This document shows, piece by piece, positions 9,664-20,358 of a stretch of 64,000 nucleotides of DNA. The translations under genes and the position numbers were made by a program. Below the pieces are notes generated by a model that was not told the origin of the DNA, did no database searches, and saw nothing but the letters and a program-made list of their open reading frames with translations. Positions within the stretch are counted from its first letter, which is position 1; each line of letters opens with the position of its first letter. The DNA comes from Shinella sp. XGS7 (GTDB lineage Bacteria; Pseudomonadota; Gammaproteobacteria; Burkholderiales; Burkholderiaceae_C). Location: NCBI RefSeq assembly GCF_020535565.1, contig NZ_CP084758.1, forward strand, positions 1,267,501-1,331,500. Reading direction: 5' to 3'.

Positions 9664-10041
9664 TCAGGCGGCTGGCCGGCGCAGCAGGCGCCCCAGCCAG
9701 GCCAGCCCCACCGCGCGGCCAGGCCGGGCAGCGGGCACTGCCTCCGGCGGCGCGCCCAGGGCTAGCAGCCGCGCCTCCACCGCCGGCAGGGCCATGCGGC
9801 GGGCGGCGCCCAGGGGCGTGATCGCGTCCAGCTCCGAGGGCAGATCCGGCAGCGCGCCATGCGCCAGCAGATACAGGGCCACCGCCTCCTGCCCGGCCAG
9901 GATGGCGCCCACCAGGGGCGTGGTGAGGAACTCCGGATGCGCGTAGTTCAGGTCCACGCCGCATTTGCGGTGGTAGTCCACCAGGGCCAGATCGCCCTCG
10001 CAGCCGGCCATGAACAGCTCTTTCCAGTTGCCGCCAGACAT
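9664..10041 (-). CDS. Small ankyrin-repeat protein
   Basis: Protein of 125 residues with about three degenerate ankyrin repeats: FMAGCEGDLALVDYHRKCG, TPLVGAILAGQEAVALYLLAHGA and ITPLGAARRMALPAVEARL. A GGAGG site precedes the ATG at 10041. It carries no signal peptide, so it is probably a cytoplasmic protein-interaction module. The basic, Pro/Arg-rich tail is not part of the repeats. It borders the broken CYTH gene and the insertion sequence region. Confidence 0.78.
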   Translation of the reverse strand: MSGGNWKELFMAGCEGDLALVDYHRKCGVDLNYAHPEFLTTPLVGAILAGQEAVALYLLAHGALPDLPSELDAITPLGAARRMALPAVEARLLALGAPPEAVPAARPGRAVGLAWLGRLLRRPAA

Positions 10042-10160
10042 GAGGGGGGCCTCCGGGGTGGTGGGATTGGTGAGACGCCTGCGTACTGTAGTAGGCCGCG
10101 AGGCTCATGGTGCCCGGGCCGACCGCAGCTCTAACGTCCCCAGCTTCCTGGGGAGGAACC

Positions 10161-10733
10161 ATGACAACACTGATTGAAGTCAGCGCGCGTTGCCACGATG
10201 CGGAGGCCATGCGCCAGCGGCTTGGCGAGCTGGCAGCGGCTGCAGCCTGCGCGGCAAGTTCGGCAACACCACCATCATCACCCCCCATCGCCACCCACAA
10301 CGCTTCAGCAAGACGACACGTTTTTCGTCTGCGCCAAGGGGCGGCTCAAGCTGCGCGAGCTGTCCCCGGACCGGGGCGGCTCATCTTCTATGTTCGGGGT
10401 GATGGCGCCGGGGCCAAGCAGACCGATTTCGTGGTGAGCAAGACGGATGCGCCCGCCGCACTTCGTGAGTGCCTGGCCCTGGCTTATGGGGTCTTGGGCC
10501 GTGTGCAGAAGACGTGAACCGTCTTTGAGCTGGGCCGCGGCGTCAGGGCGCATCTCGACCAGGTGCTGGACCTGGGCTGTTTTGTCGAGTTGGAGGTGGT
10601 GCTGGACGGGGCCGTGGACGCTGCACGCGGCGAGGCGCTCATTGGCGAGGCCATGGCGGCACTTTCCATTCGCCGCGAAGACCTGTTGTCGGGGGCATAT
10701 CTCGACATGCTGATGGTGCGTGGCCCGACATGA
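10161..10733 (+). pseudogene. Broken CYTH-domain gene (class IV adenylate cyclase-like)
   Basis: Reading across frames recovers a CYTH/class IV adenylyl cyclase protein. The start MTTLIEVSARCHDAEAMRQR follows a strong GGGGAGGA site. The middle QQDDTFFVCAKGRLKLREL is one frame off (around 10290-10360). LIFYVRGDGAGAKQTDF is back in the first frame. An in-frame TGA at 10515 then interrupts, followed by RAHLDQVLDLGCFVELEVVL and LLSGAYLDMLM up to a TGA at 10731. At least two frame changes plus one nonsense codon break the gene. CYTH proteins act on triphosphate substrates such as ATP, thiamine triphosphate or polyphosphate. The intact ancestor's substrate cannot be fixed. Confidence 0.85.
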
Positions 10734-10833
10734 GCGTCGACTAGCTCTTTTGTCCAATTGGGCCAGGTGCCCGTTTTGACCCAGAGTGCCGCTGTGCTCA
10801 CGGCGGCCCTGGTGGGCTGGCTGCCGTGAGCGA

Positions 10834-11888
10834 TCTAGGTGTGATGCTTCAATAGGTTGTATCCGGTGTTCATCCGGATTGGGTTTGAGAGACTGGAAGT
10901 CGCCAAACACCCAATCGTCCCAGGAGCACCAACCGGATGAACAGCCATAAGCATGCCCGACTTACCTACGCCCGCCGAGTCGAGATGGTCAGGCAGATGA
11001 CCGCGGAAGGTCTCAGCGCCCCAGCAGCGGCTGCAGCGCAAGGCGTGACGGCCCCGACGGCCAGGAAGTGGCTCGGCCGCTATTTGGCCGGCGGTGAAGC
11101 CGCCTTGGCTGATGCCTCTTCGCGTCCCACGCACTCACCCAGAGCCATCGCTCCAGCCAAGGCGTTGCTCATCGTCGAGTTGCGCCGCCGCCGAATGCTG
11201 CAGTCCAGCATCGCCCGCAGCGTGGGCGTCTCGGCCGCCACTGTCAGCCGTGTGCTGGCTCGTGCTGGACTGTCCAAGCTCAGCGACCTGGAGCCGACTG
11301 AGCCCGTGGTGCGCTACGAGCGCGAGGCGCCGGGCGAGCTGCTGCACATCGACACCAAGAAGCTCGGGCGCATCGTGCGCCCGAGCCATCGCGTCACAGG
11401 TAATCGACGCGACTCGGTGGACGGTGCGGGCTGGGAGACGCTGTTCGTGGCCATTGACGATCACGCACGACTGGCCTTCACGGCCATGCATCCGGACGAG
11501 AAGAAAGCCCAGGCGGTGCAGTTCTTGAAGAATGCCGTGGCGTACTACGCCAGGATGGGCGTCACGGTCCAGCGGCTGCTCACCGACAACGGCGCGGCAT
11601 TCCGCTCGCGAGAGTTCCGCCAGGCCTGCGTCGAACTCGGCATCAAGCACAGCTTCACGAAGCCCTACACGCCCAAAACCAACGGCAAGGCCGAGCGCTT
11701 CATCCAGACCGCGCTCCGTGAATGGGCCTACGGCTGGACGTACCAGAGCTCGGCTCAACGCACGGCGGCCCTGGCCCATTGGCAGCATCACTACAACTGC
11801 CACCGACCGCACAGCGGCATCGGCGGCGTCCCGCCTATCTGCAGACTAAGTGCCTCAAGAAACAACGTCTTGACGCTTCACATCTAGG
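10834..11888 (+). mobile_element. Complete IS481-family insertion sequence
   Basis: The element runs from 10840 to 11882 (1043 bp). The left end TGTGATGCTTCAATAGGTTG and the reverse complement of the right end, TGTGAAGCGTCAAGACGTTG, match at 19 of 24 terminal bases. A perfect 6-bp direct repeat, TCTAGG, flanks it at 10834-10839 and 11883-11888. This fits the NCTAGN target preference known for Bordetella pertussis IS481. The left-end sequence also closely resembles IS481 as I remember it. The intact ends and duplication suggest a recent and possibly still active insertion. Only the coordinates given as feature bounds include the target duplication. Confidence 0.93.
10937..11887 (+). CDS. IS481-family transposase
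   Basis: DDE transposase of 316 residues, intact. It has an N-terminal helix-turn-helix (about residues 8-60, including PTARKWLGRYLAGG), a second HTH near 75-110, then an rve integrase core. The catalytic residues are seen as HIDTKKLGRI (first Asp), LLTDNGAAFRS (second Asp) and NGKAERFIQTALREW (Glu). The ATG follows a CAGGAGC site. The TAG stop at 11885-11887 lies in the duplicated target sequence, not in the element itself, so each insertion must supply the stop from a CTAG target. Confidence 0.95.
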   Translation: MNSHKHARLTYARRVEMVRQMTAEGLSAPAAAAAQGVTAPTARKWLGRYLAGGEAALADASSRPTHSPRAIAPAKALLIVELRRRRMLQSSIARSVGVSAATVSRVLARAGLSKLSDLEPTEPVVRYEREAPGELLHIDTKKLGRIVRPSHRVTGNRRDSVDGAGWETLFVAIDDHARLAFTAMHPDEKKAQAVQFLKNAVAYYARMGVTVQRLLTDNGAAFRSREFRQACVELGIKHSFTKPYTPKTNGKAERFIQTALREWAYGWTYQSSAQRTAALAHWQHHYNCHRPHSGIGGVPPICRLSASRNNVLTLHI

Positions 11889-12182
11889 CGTGGGCTGGCG
11901 CGGATCACAGCATCGCGCGCTCCACAATCCATTCGTAAATGCAGAGGAATCGCAGCAATAGCAGTGCTGAGTCACTCGTAACCCCGCACTGCTTTTTTTC
12001 GGAGCATTGAGCGCCCGCGGTTGTCTTCATTACTTCCACTCAAGTGCTTGGATTTCATGTCTGCATCATCACGAGTGTACAAAAAGGGGCGTAATTCACC
12101 GAATGAGGGGCGCCTTTGTAACGGGATTGTGGACGCCTCCACGGTGTGCTCTATGATGATTGGAATTTGTTATAGATAGGCT
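11889..12182. other. AT-richer intergenic region between IS and MORN gene
   Basis: Base composition drops sharply compared with the rest of the window. A factor-independent terminator lies at 11960-11999 (listed separately). Around 12127-12157 a TTGTGG and a TATGAT could form a weak -35/-10 pair for the MORN gene, but their spacing is 19 bases, longer than optimal. Nothing else is recognised. Confidence 0.4.
11960..11999 (+). terminator. Rho-independent terminator-like hairpin
   Basis: Arms AGCAGTGC (11960-11967) and GCACTGCT (11986-11993) pair perfectly around an 18-base loop, and a run of T follows directly. It lies just after the insertion sequence. It may once have ended a transcript disrupted by that insertion. 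Confidence 0.6.
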
Positions 12183-12878
12183 GTGGCCGCATCTGGTGAA
12201 GTGAAGATACTAAATTGTGTATCCAAAGGCATTTCTGTTGCTATTTTTTCCTGGCTCTTTGTCTGTGCGCCTGCTTATGCAGAACAAATCAGATGGGTGT
12301 CGGATGCAAATGGATGTATGCACGCTGCTCCAAAATCAGAAAGCCAATCGGTGGCATGGTCTGGTGCGTGTTTGGATGGGTTCGGATCTGGAGATGCAAT
12401 TCAGATCTGGCATGCAGATGGAAAAGAGGTGGAGCGTTACGCGGGTCCTTTGGTTCAAGGCAGGCGGCATGGCCGGGGAATAGTTGAATACTCTGATGGG
12501 TCAGTATTTGATGGGATGTTTTTAAATGGAGCGCCAAAGGGAGAAGGGGTGTATGTTGACGCGGAGGGCAAGCGTCAACGGGTTTATGCCAGTGCCGATG
12601 GTAGAGGTTTGGAAATTTACTGCATCACTCCCCTCAAAAAACCAGAACTTCCTACGATAAATTGGAGCGGCAGCGCCTCCTACCGCTCCTCAGTAAGGAT
12701 GGTTGATGGCTTGGTGACGAATGTGAATATTGTTCGACTCAAGGGGAGTCCGCCAGAGGGGGTTGATTTGGATTTTGGAAAGTCGATAAAAACGGCAATT
12801 TCTGATTTCCGCTGTTGGGGGCAAGGGGCCGCCGGTGTATTGGTGGTGCAGCAAGAGTTCTACTTTTCTACTGAGTAG
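12183..12878 (+). CDS. Exported MORN-repeat-like protein of foreign composition
   Basis: Hypothetical protein of 231 residues if the GTG at 12183 is used. A second GTG at 12201 gives a neater signal peptide (MKILNCVSKG, then a hydrophobic stretch ending AYAEQ). The middle holds MORN-type repeats: GRRHGRGIVEYSDGSVFDG and GAPKGEGVYVDAEGKR. Four cysteines in the mature part could form disulfides. Codon use is rich in A/T-ending codons (AAA, GAT, TTT), unlike every neighbour, and the gene sits just downstream of an IS. Recent acquisition is the simplest reading. The function is unknown. Confidence 0.7.
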   Translation: MAASGEVKILNCVSKGISVAIFSWLFVCAPAYAEQIRWVSDANGCMHAAPKSESQSVAWSGACLDGFGSGDAIQIWHADGKEVERYAGPLVQGRRHGRGIVEYSDGSVFDGMFLNGAPKGEGVYVDAEGKRQRVYASADGRGLEIYCITPLKKPELPTINWSGSASYRSSVRMVDGLVTNVNIVRLKGSPPEGVDLDFGKSIKTAISDFRCWGQGAAGVLVVQQEFYFSTE

Positions 12879-12928
12879 CTGGTAAAGCACGGTTTGGGTG
12901 TGGGTTTGCCCAGCGGCTGAGTACAACG

Positions 12929-13225
12929 CTACCAGCCCAGCAGGAACTCAAAATGCGCCGCAACAGCGCCCAGGACGGGCTCCGGGCAGCTGGGATCTTT
13001 CACGAAGAACCAATAATCGCCGTACTGGCTGTTGATGCTGAACCGGTGCCCTCTGTACCGGAAATCAATCCAGTTCCCGGCAATAGCGCTCGGCAGGTAG
13101 GCCGTGGGCACGGAACCCCAAAGGCTCACCACGTGCAGCAGCACGCGAAGCGACGAGCGGCTATGGGGGAGCAAGGCAAAGTTCCGCGAGCCATCGTGCA
13201 TGCGATCGTCAAGGAGCTTGCTCAT
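12929..13225 (-). CDS. Small conserved-looking hypothetical protein
   Basis: Protein of 98 residues with no signal peptide. The C-terminal half has the look of a real folded domain: GNWIDFRYRGHRFSINSQY, then GDYWFFVKDPSCPEPVLG and AAHFEFLLG. I recall similar short proteobacterial proteins without a known role. Its GC content is nearer to the host than to the MORN gene next to it. The two genes are convergent, 50 bases apart. The start codon choice (ATG at 13225) is not strongly supported by a ribosome site. Confidence 0.6.
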   Translation of the reverse strand: MSKLLDDRMHDGSRNFALLPHSRSSLRVLLHVVSLWGSVPTAYLPSAIAGNWIDFRYRGHRFSINSQYGDYWFFVKDPSCPEPVLGAVAAHFEFLLGW

Positions 13226-13311
13226 GGCCGGGGCCTCGCAAACAAGTCAGCGATGGCGGGCCTGACCAGGCTGAGGAGGCATGACTGCCTCGCGGGGGCT
13301 GAAAACGCCCC

Positions 13312-14337
13312 TCACCCCACCACACACCCCGCCTCCGCCCCCCCACCCTGAGCCGTCATCAATCCCATCTCCGCGCTGCTGATCCGCACCCCGTGCCGCT
13401 CGGCGGTCATGTGCGCCAGGATGGACAGCGCGATCTCCGGCGGGGTGCGGGCGCCGATGTGCAGGCCCACGGGGCCGTGCAGGCGGGCCAGTTCGGCCTC
13501 GGTCAAACCGAAGTGCTCGGCCAGGCGAGCCTTGCGCTTGGCCTGGTTCACGCGGGAGCCGATGGCGCCCACGTAAAAGGCGGGTGACTTGAGCGCCTCC
13601 ATCAGGGCCAGGTCGTCCAGCTTGGGGTCGTGGGTGAGGGCCACCACGGCCGTATGGCCATCGGGGGCGAAGCTCATCACCACATCGTCGGGCATCTCGC
13701 GGGTGAGGCGGGCGCCGGGGATCTCGGGCTGGTATTCCTCGCGCGGGTCGCAGACCAGCACCTGGTAGTCCAGGGCCAGGGCCATGCTGGCCAGGTATTG
13801 CGTGAGCTGGCCGGCGCCGATGATCAGCAGGCGCCACTGCGGGCCGTGGTGGGTGATCAGCGTGTGTTCGCTGAGCTGCACCACATCGGCCACCCCAAGG
13901 CCGGCCGCCACCGGGTCCAGCAGCTGCACCGCGCCGGTGTGCAGGTCCAGGCGCCGCTGCACGCGCTCGCCGCGGGCCAGGCGGGCCAGCAGCTCGTCCA
14001 GCTGCGAAGCGGGGCCCAGGGGCTCCAGCATCACTTCCAGGGTGCCGCCGCAGGGCAGGCCGAAGGCCTGGGCCGCCTCGGCGCCCACGCCGTAGCGCAG
14101 CAGCTCGGGCCGGCTCAGGGTGAGGGCGCCTTCGCGCACCTTGGCCACCAGATCGTCCTCGATGCAGCCGCCCGAGACGGAGCCGGCAATCAGCCCGTCC
14201 TCGCGCACCGCCACCACCGAGCCCACGGGCCGCGGGGCCGAGCCCCAGGTGCGGGTGATGGTGCCCAGCACCACGCGCCGGCCCTCGCCTTGCCAGGCGG
14301 CCACCTGGCGCAGCACGTTCAGATCCACATTGTCCAT
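13312..14337 (-). CDS. xdhC: XdhC/CoxI family molybdenum-enzyme maturation protein
   Basis: Protein of 341 residues that, in this family, binds molybdenum cofactor and helps insert its sulfurated form into xanthine-dehydrogenase-type enzymes. The N-terminal XdhC domain shows GSAPRPVGS and the characteristic GSVSGGCIEDDLV. The C-terminal Rossmann domain begins LLIIGAGQLTQYLA. The open frame extends upstream to 14499, but the ATG at 14337 starts at the usual family N-terminus (MDNVDLNVLRQ). It is divergent from coxS across a 283-base regulatory region, which links it to that hydroxylase. Confidence 0.92.
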   Translation of the reverse strand: MDNVDLNVLRQVAAWQGEGRRVVLGTITRTWGSAPRPVGSVVAVREDGLIAGSVSGGCIEDDLVAKVREGALTLSRPELLRYGVGAEAAQAFGLPCGGTLEVMLEPLGPASQLDELLARLARGERVQRRLDLHTGAVQLLDPVAAGLGVADVVQLSEHTLITHHGPQWRLLIIGAGQLTQYLASMALALDYQVLVCDPREEYQPEIPGARLTREMPDDVVMSFAPDGHTAVVALTHDPKLDDLALMEALKSPAFYVGAIGSRVNQAKRKARLAEHFGLTEAELARLHGPVGLHIGARTPPEIALSILAHMTAERHGVRISSAEMGLMTAQGGGAEAGCVVG

Positions 14338-14483
14338 TCGCTCGCGTCTCGCAATGCCGCGGCCGGCGGGCGGGGCGCGCCGGGGCGGTGTTGGGGGTTC
14401 ATCGTTTCCGGAGCGCCGACCATACCGCAAGCGGACCGACCCCACGGTGTGCCAGCTTGAAGCATCAACCCGGTGCGCGGGCG

Positions 14484-14507
14484 CCCTATGTATGGGCATA
14501 CATGGGG
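14484..14507. promoter_or_regulatory. Palindromic operator candidate between xdhC and coxS
   Basis: A 24-base inverted repeat centred on ATGTATGGGCATACAT: perfect ATGTATG/CATACAT arms around GG, extended by CCC and GGG with one mismatch per side. It lies between the divergent xdhC and cox operon starts, 114 bases before coxS. It has the size and symmetry of a dimeric repressor or activator site. Directly repeated TCGGCAATA copies at 14554 and 14569 lie nearer coxS. The regulator is not identified in this window. Confidence 0.5.
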
Positions 14508-14620
14508 GAAAACGGTGGATGGCGCCCGCGCAGGGCAGCCGCGAGGATTGATCTCGGCAATAAGTAGATCGGCAATAGACCGAGCGACGGACAGATAGCT
14601 AAAACATCAGGAGACAAGCG

Positions 14621-15091
14621 ATGAGCCAGAAGATCACGCTGAAGGTCAATGGCAAGTCGGTCACGCGCGAAGTGGCGCCTGACCGCTTGCTCGTGCACTT
14701 CCTGCGCGACCAGCTCAGTCTCACCGGAACCCATGTCGGCTGCGATACGTCGCAATGCGGGGCCTGCGTCGTGCATATGGACGGCAAGGCGGTGAAGAGC
14801 TGTTCCATCCTGGCGGCCCAGGCCGCCGGGTCGGAAATCCTCACCATCGAAGGTCTTGCCGCCAATGGCGAACTGCATCCCGTGCAGGCCGCCTTCAAGG
14901 CCAATCACGGCCTGCAATGCGGCTTCTGCACGCCCGGCATGGTGATGACGGCCGTCGACATGATCAACCGCTACGGCGCCAAGCTCGACGAGGCGACGGT
15001 TCGCGAGAACCTCGAAGGCAATATCTGTCGATGCACCGGCTACCATAACATCGTGCGCGCCGTGCAGCTGGGCGCGCAGCAGATGAAGTGA
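14621..15091 (+). CDS. coxS: CO-dehydrogenase-type small subunit, two [2Fe-2S] clusters
   Basis: Iron-sulfur subunit of 156 residues of a molybdenum hydroxylase. The N-terminal ferredoxin-like domain has [13 protein letters not shown] and a following cysteine (KSCS). The C-terminal helical domain has [10 protein letters not shown] and [12 protein letters not shown]. Together they bind two [2Fe-2S] clusters that pass electrons from molybdenum to FAD. CAGGAG precedes the ATG. It is the first gene of coxSLMDEG. Codon use through this gene and the first roughly 55 codons of coxL favours CTC and GTC more than the coxL centre, part of the mosaic pattern. Confidence 0.95.
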   Translation: MSQKITLKVNGKSVTREVAPDRLLVHFLRDQLSLTGTHVGCDTSQCGACVVHMDGKAVKSCSILAAQAAGSEILTIEGLAANGELHPVQAAFKANHGLQCGFCTPGMVMTAVDMINRYGAKLDEATVRENLEGNICRCTGYHNIVRAVQLGAQQMK

Positions 15092-15116
15092 TGCCAAGCT
15101 CAGGAGACCACAGACC

Positions 15117-17465
<2,349 letters not shown>

Positions 17466-17481
17466 ACGGGAGACGAAGACC

Positions 17482-18273
17482 ATGACATTCGCATTCCAGC
17501 AAGTCGCCAGCCTGGCCGATGCCGCCCGCGCCGCCGCGGGCAACGCCGAGGCCAAGATCATCGCCGGCGGGCAGAGCCTGCTCGGCGCCATCAAGCTGGG
17601 CCTGGCCGCGCCCGAGGCTCTGATCGACATCTCGGGCCTGGCCGATCTCAAGGGCCTACGCATCGATGGCGGCAAGGTGCATATCGGCGCCATGACCACG
17701 CATGCCACCGTGGCCGCCTCGCGCGAGCTGCAGCAGGCGATTCCGGCCCTGTCCGATCTGGCCGGCCGCATCGGCGACCGCCAGGTGCGCAACCGGGGGA
17801 CGCTCGGCGGCAGCCTGGCCAATAACGACCCCGCCGCCTGCTACCCCGCCGCCGTGCTGGGCCTGGGCGCCACGGTGCACACCGACCGGCGCTCCATCGC
17901 GGCCGATGACTTCTTCAAGGGCCTGTACGAGACGGCGCTGCAGCCCGGCGAGATCATCACCTCGGTGAGCTTCCCCATCCCCGAGAAGGCGGCCTGGCAG
18001 AAGTTCAAGCAGCCGGCCTCGCGCTTTTCCATCGTGGGCGTCTTCGTGGCCAAGACGGCCGCGGGCGTGCGCGTGGCTGTGACGGGAGCCGGCGCCTGCG
18101 TGTTCCGCGCCAGCGACATCGAGAAGGCCCTGGCCGCCAGCTGGAGCCCGGCCGCGGCCCAGGCCGTGACGGTGAGCGATGAGGGGCTGAACAGTGATCT
18201 GCACGGCTCGGCCCTCTACCGCGCGGCCCTGATCCCGGTGCTGGCCGCGCGCGCCGTGGCGGCCGCCGGCTGA
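17482..18273 (+). CDS. coxM: CO-dehydrogenase-type FAD-binding medium subunit
   Basis: FAD subunit of 263 residues (PCMH fold) that completes the hydroxylase heterotrimer and passes electrons to the quinone pool or another acceptor. FAD-contact motifs are AGGQSLLGAIK near residue 31 and the NRGTLGGSLANNDPAA loop near 104. Codon use is host-like throughout, in contrast to the end of coxL 17 bases upstream. The last A of its TGA stop (18273) is also the first base of the coxD ATG, so coxM and coxD are translationally coupled. Confidence 0.95.
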   Translation: MTFAFQQVASLADAARAAAGNAEAKIIAGGQSLLGAIKLGLAAPEALIDISGLADLKGLRIDGGKVHIGAMTTHATVAASRELQQAIPALSDLAGRIGDRQVRNRGTLGGSLANNDPAACYPAAVLGLGATVHTDRRSIAADDFFKGLYETALQPGEIITSVSFPIPEKAAWQKFKQPASRFSIVGVFVAKTAAGVRVAVTGAGACVFRASDIEKALAASWSPAAAQAVTVSDEGLNSDLHGSALYRAALIPVLAARAVAAAG

Positions 18274-19178
18274 TGCGGCCGGACAGCATCGATGCCACGC
18301 TGGAGGGCCTGCGCACACAGGGCTATGTAGCCCCGCGCGCGCTGGCGACCGTGCTGTTCCTGTCGCTGCGCATGAAGCGGCCGCTCTTCCTGGAGGGAGA
18401 GGCGGGCGTCGGCAAGACGGAGATCGCCAAGGTGCTGGCATCGGCGCTCGACCGGCCGCTGATCCGCCTGCAATGCTACGAGGGCCTCGACATTTCCTCG
18501 GCGGTCTATGAGTGGAACTATCCCGCGCAGATGCTGGAAATCCGCCTTGCGGAGGCGGCCGGCACCAAGGATCGCGGGCGCATCGAGGCGGACATCTTTT
18601 CCGAACGCTACCTGATCCGCCGCCCTGTGTTGCAGGCGCTCTGCGCGCCGGATGGCCGTGCGCCCGTCTTCCTCATCGACGAGCTCGACCGCACCGACGA
18701 GGCCTTCGAAGCCTTCCTGCTGGAGGTGCTGTCCGATTTTCAGGTGACGGTGCCGGAACTCGGCACGATCCGCGCGGCCGAACCGCCCATCGTCATCATC
18801 ACCACGAACCGCACGCGCGAGGTGCATGACGCGCTCAAGCGGCGCTGCCTCTATCACTGGGTCGATTACCCCGCGGCCGCGCAGGAGCTGGAGATCATCC
18901 GCCTGCGCCTGCCGGGCATCGAGAGCGCGCTGGCGCAGGAGATCGTGGCCGTGGTGCAGGCCCTGCGCGGCATGGACCTCTACAAGCTGCCCGGCCTGGC
19001 CGAGACCCTGGAGTGGTCGCGCGCCCTGCTGGAGCTCAATGCCCTGGTGCTGGACCCGGCCACGCTCTCCAGCACCCTGGGCGTGCTGCTCAAGTACCAG
19101 GACGATATCGCCCGGCTGCAGGGCTCGGAGGCGGCCCAGCTGCTGGCGCGCGTGCGTGCCGAAACACATGGCGGCTGA
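18273..19178 (+). CDS. coxD: MoxR-type AAA ATPase CoxD
   Basis: AAA+ chaperone of 301 residues. In CO dehydrogenase systems CoxD helps build the sulfurated Cu/Mo site. Walker A is GEAGVGKT at residues 42-49, Walker B is VFLIDELDR near 130-138, and sensor-1 is IITTNRTREV. The first two-thirds (about 18320-18875) are in the foreign-looking CTC/TCG/ACG style. From about 18880 the gene reads as host CTG style without any frame break. It overlaps coxE by 11 bases. Its presence next to coxE argues for a maturation-dependent hydroxylase. Confidence 0.93.
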   Translation: MRPDSIDATLEGLRTQGYVAPRALATVLFLSLRMKRPLFLEGEAGVGKTEIAKVLASALDRPLIRLQCYEGLDISSAVYEWNYPAQMLEIRLAEAAGTKDRGRIEADIFSERYLIRRPVLQALCAPDGRAPVFLIDELDRTDEAFEAFLLEVLSDFQVTVPELGTIRAAEPPIVIITTNRTREVHDALKRRCLYHWVDYPAAAQELEIIRLRLPGIESALAQEIVAVVQALRGMDLYKLPGLAETLEWSRALLELNALVLDPATLSSTLGVLLKYQDDIARLQGSEAAQLLARVRAETHGG

Positions 19179-20358
19179 TCACCTGGCCGAGAACGTGATG
19201 CACTTCGGCCGCGTGCTGCGCCAGGCCGGCCTGCCCCTGGGCAGCGACCGCCTGCTGCTGGCCCTGGAGGCGCTGCGCCAGGGCGGGCTCTCCCGGCGCG
19301 AGGACTTCAAGGCCACCCTGGCCGCCACCCTGGTGGACCGGGCCGAACACCGTGCCCTGTTCGAGCAGGCTTTTCATGTGTTCTGGCGCGATCCCGATCT
19401 GCTGGGCCGGGTCATGGCCATGCTGCTGCCGCGCGCCGAGGGCCGCGCCAGCGCGCCGCCCCCGCCCGAGAACCGCCGCCTGGCCGAGGCCCTGTTCCCC
19501 CAGGCGCCGCCGGGCGCCGCGCCGCCACCGCCGCCGGCCGAGCAGCGCCTGGACTTCGACGCGGCCCTGAGCGTGAGCGAGCGCGAGCTGCTGCGGCGCA
19601 AGGACTTCGAGACCATGAGCCCCGCCGAGTGGCAGGCCGCGCGCCGCCTGCTGGCGCACCTAGGCCCGCAGCTGCTGGAGCGCCGGCCCAGCCGCCGCGG
19701 CCGGCCCGCGCCGCGCGGCCGCCTGGACTGGCCGGCCACCCTGCGCGCCCAGGCCCGGCAAGACCTGGCCCCGCCGCACTGGCGCCGCCCGCGCGAGCGC
19801 CTGGCGCCCCTGGTGTTGCTGGCCGATATCTCGGGCTCCATGGAACGCTACTCGCGCATGCTGCTGCACCTGGCCCATGGCCTGGCCAATCCGCAGCCGC
19901 GGCCCGCGCGCCTGCCGCGCATCCACTGCTTTGTGTTCGGCACCCGGCTCACGCCCATCGGCCGCCTGCTGCGCCAGCGCGACCCCGATCTGGCCCTGGC
20001 CGCCGTCTCGCAGCGCGTGGCCGACTGGTCCGGCGGCACCCGGCTGGCGGCCAGCCTGCATGCCTTCAACCGCGACTGGGCGCGCCGCGTGCTGACCAGC
20101 GACGCCACCGTGCTGCTGATCAGCGACGGCCTGGAGTCCGGCAGCGAGACCGACCCCGGCTGCGAGCAGCTGGCCCTGGAGGCGCGGCGCCTGCGCCTGT
20201 CCTGCCGGCGCCTGCTCTGGCTCAACCCCCTGCTGCGCTATGAGGGCTTCGAGCCCCGCGCCGCCGGCATCCGGGCCCTGCTGCCCGAGGTCAGCCGGCA
20301 TCTTCCCGCTCACAATCTGGCGAGTCTTGAAGCGCTCGTGGAACTGCTATGCAACTGA
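19168..20358 (+). CDS. coxE: VWA-domain maturation protein CoxE
   Basis: Protein of 396 residues with a C-terminal von Willebrand A domain. Its metal-dependent adhesion site is DISGS at residues 220-224, supported by later VADWSGGTRLA and LLISDGLESGS. The N-terminal half is helical with a Pro-rich linker. CoxE works with CoxD in active-site assembly of CO dehydrogenases. The frame is open back to 18826, but that part is out-of-frame coxD. The ATG at 19168 (MAADHLAENV) fits family starts and gives the usual short overlap. Codon use is host-like. Confidence 0.92.
   Translation: MAADHLAENVMHFGRVLRQAGLPLGSDRLLLALEALRQGGLSRREDFKATLAATLVDRAEHRALFEQAFHVFWRDPDLLGRVMAMLLPRAEGRASAPPPPENRRLAEALFPQAPPGAAPPPPPAEQRLDFDAALSVSERELLRRKDFETMSPAEWQAARRLLAHLGPQLLERRPSRRGRPAPRGRLDWPATLRAQARQDLAPPHWRRPRERLAPLVLLADISGSMERYSRMLLHLAHGLANPQPRPARLPRIHCFVFGTRLTPIGRLLRQRDPDLALAAVSQRVADWSGGTRLAASLHAFNRDWARRVLTSDATVLLISDGLESGSETDPGCEQLALEARRLRLSCRRLLWLNPLLRYEGFEPRAAGIRALLPEVSRHLPAHNLASLEALVELLCN

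Noticed and set aside
10305..10910. 201-codon minus-strand ORF across the CYTH remnant
   Set aside because: The plus strand carries CYTH motifs in order. The minus frame runs into the IS end and has no domain.
18826..19167. Long upstream extension of the coxE frame
   Set aside because: This part lies out of frame within coxD and encodes no conserved sequence. The ATG at 19168 fits the family start.
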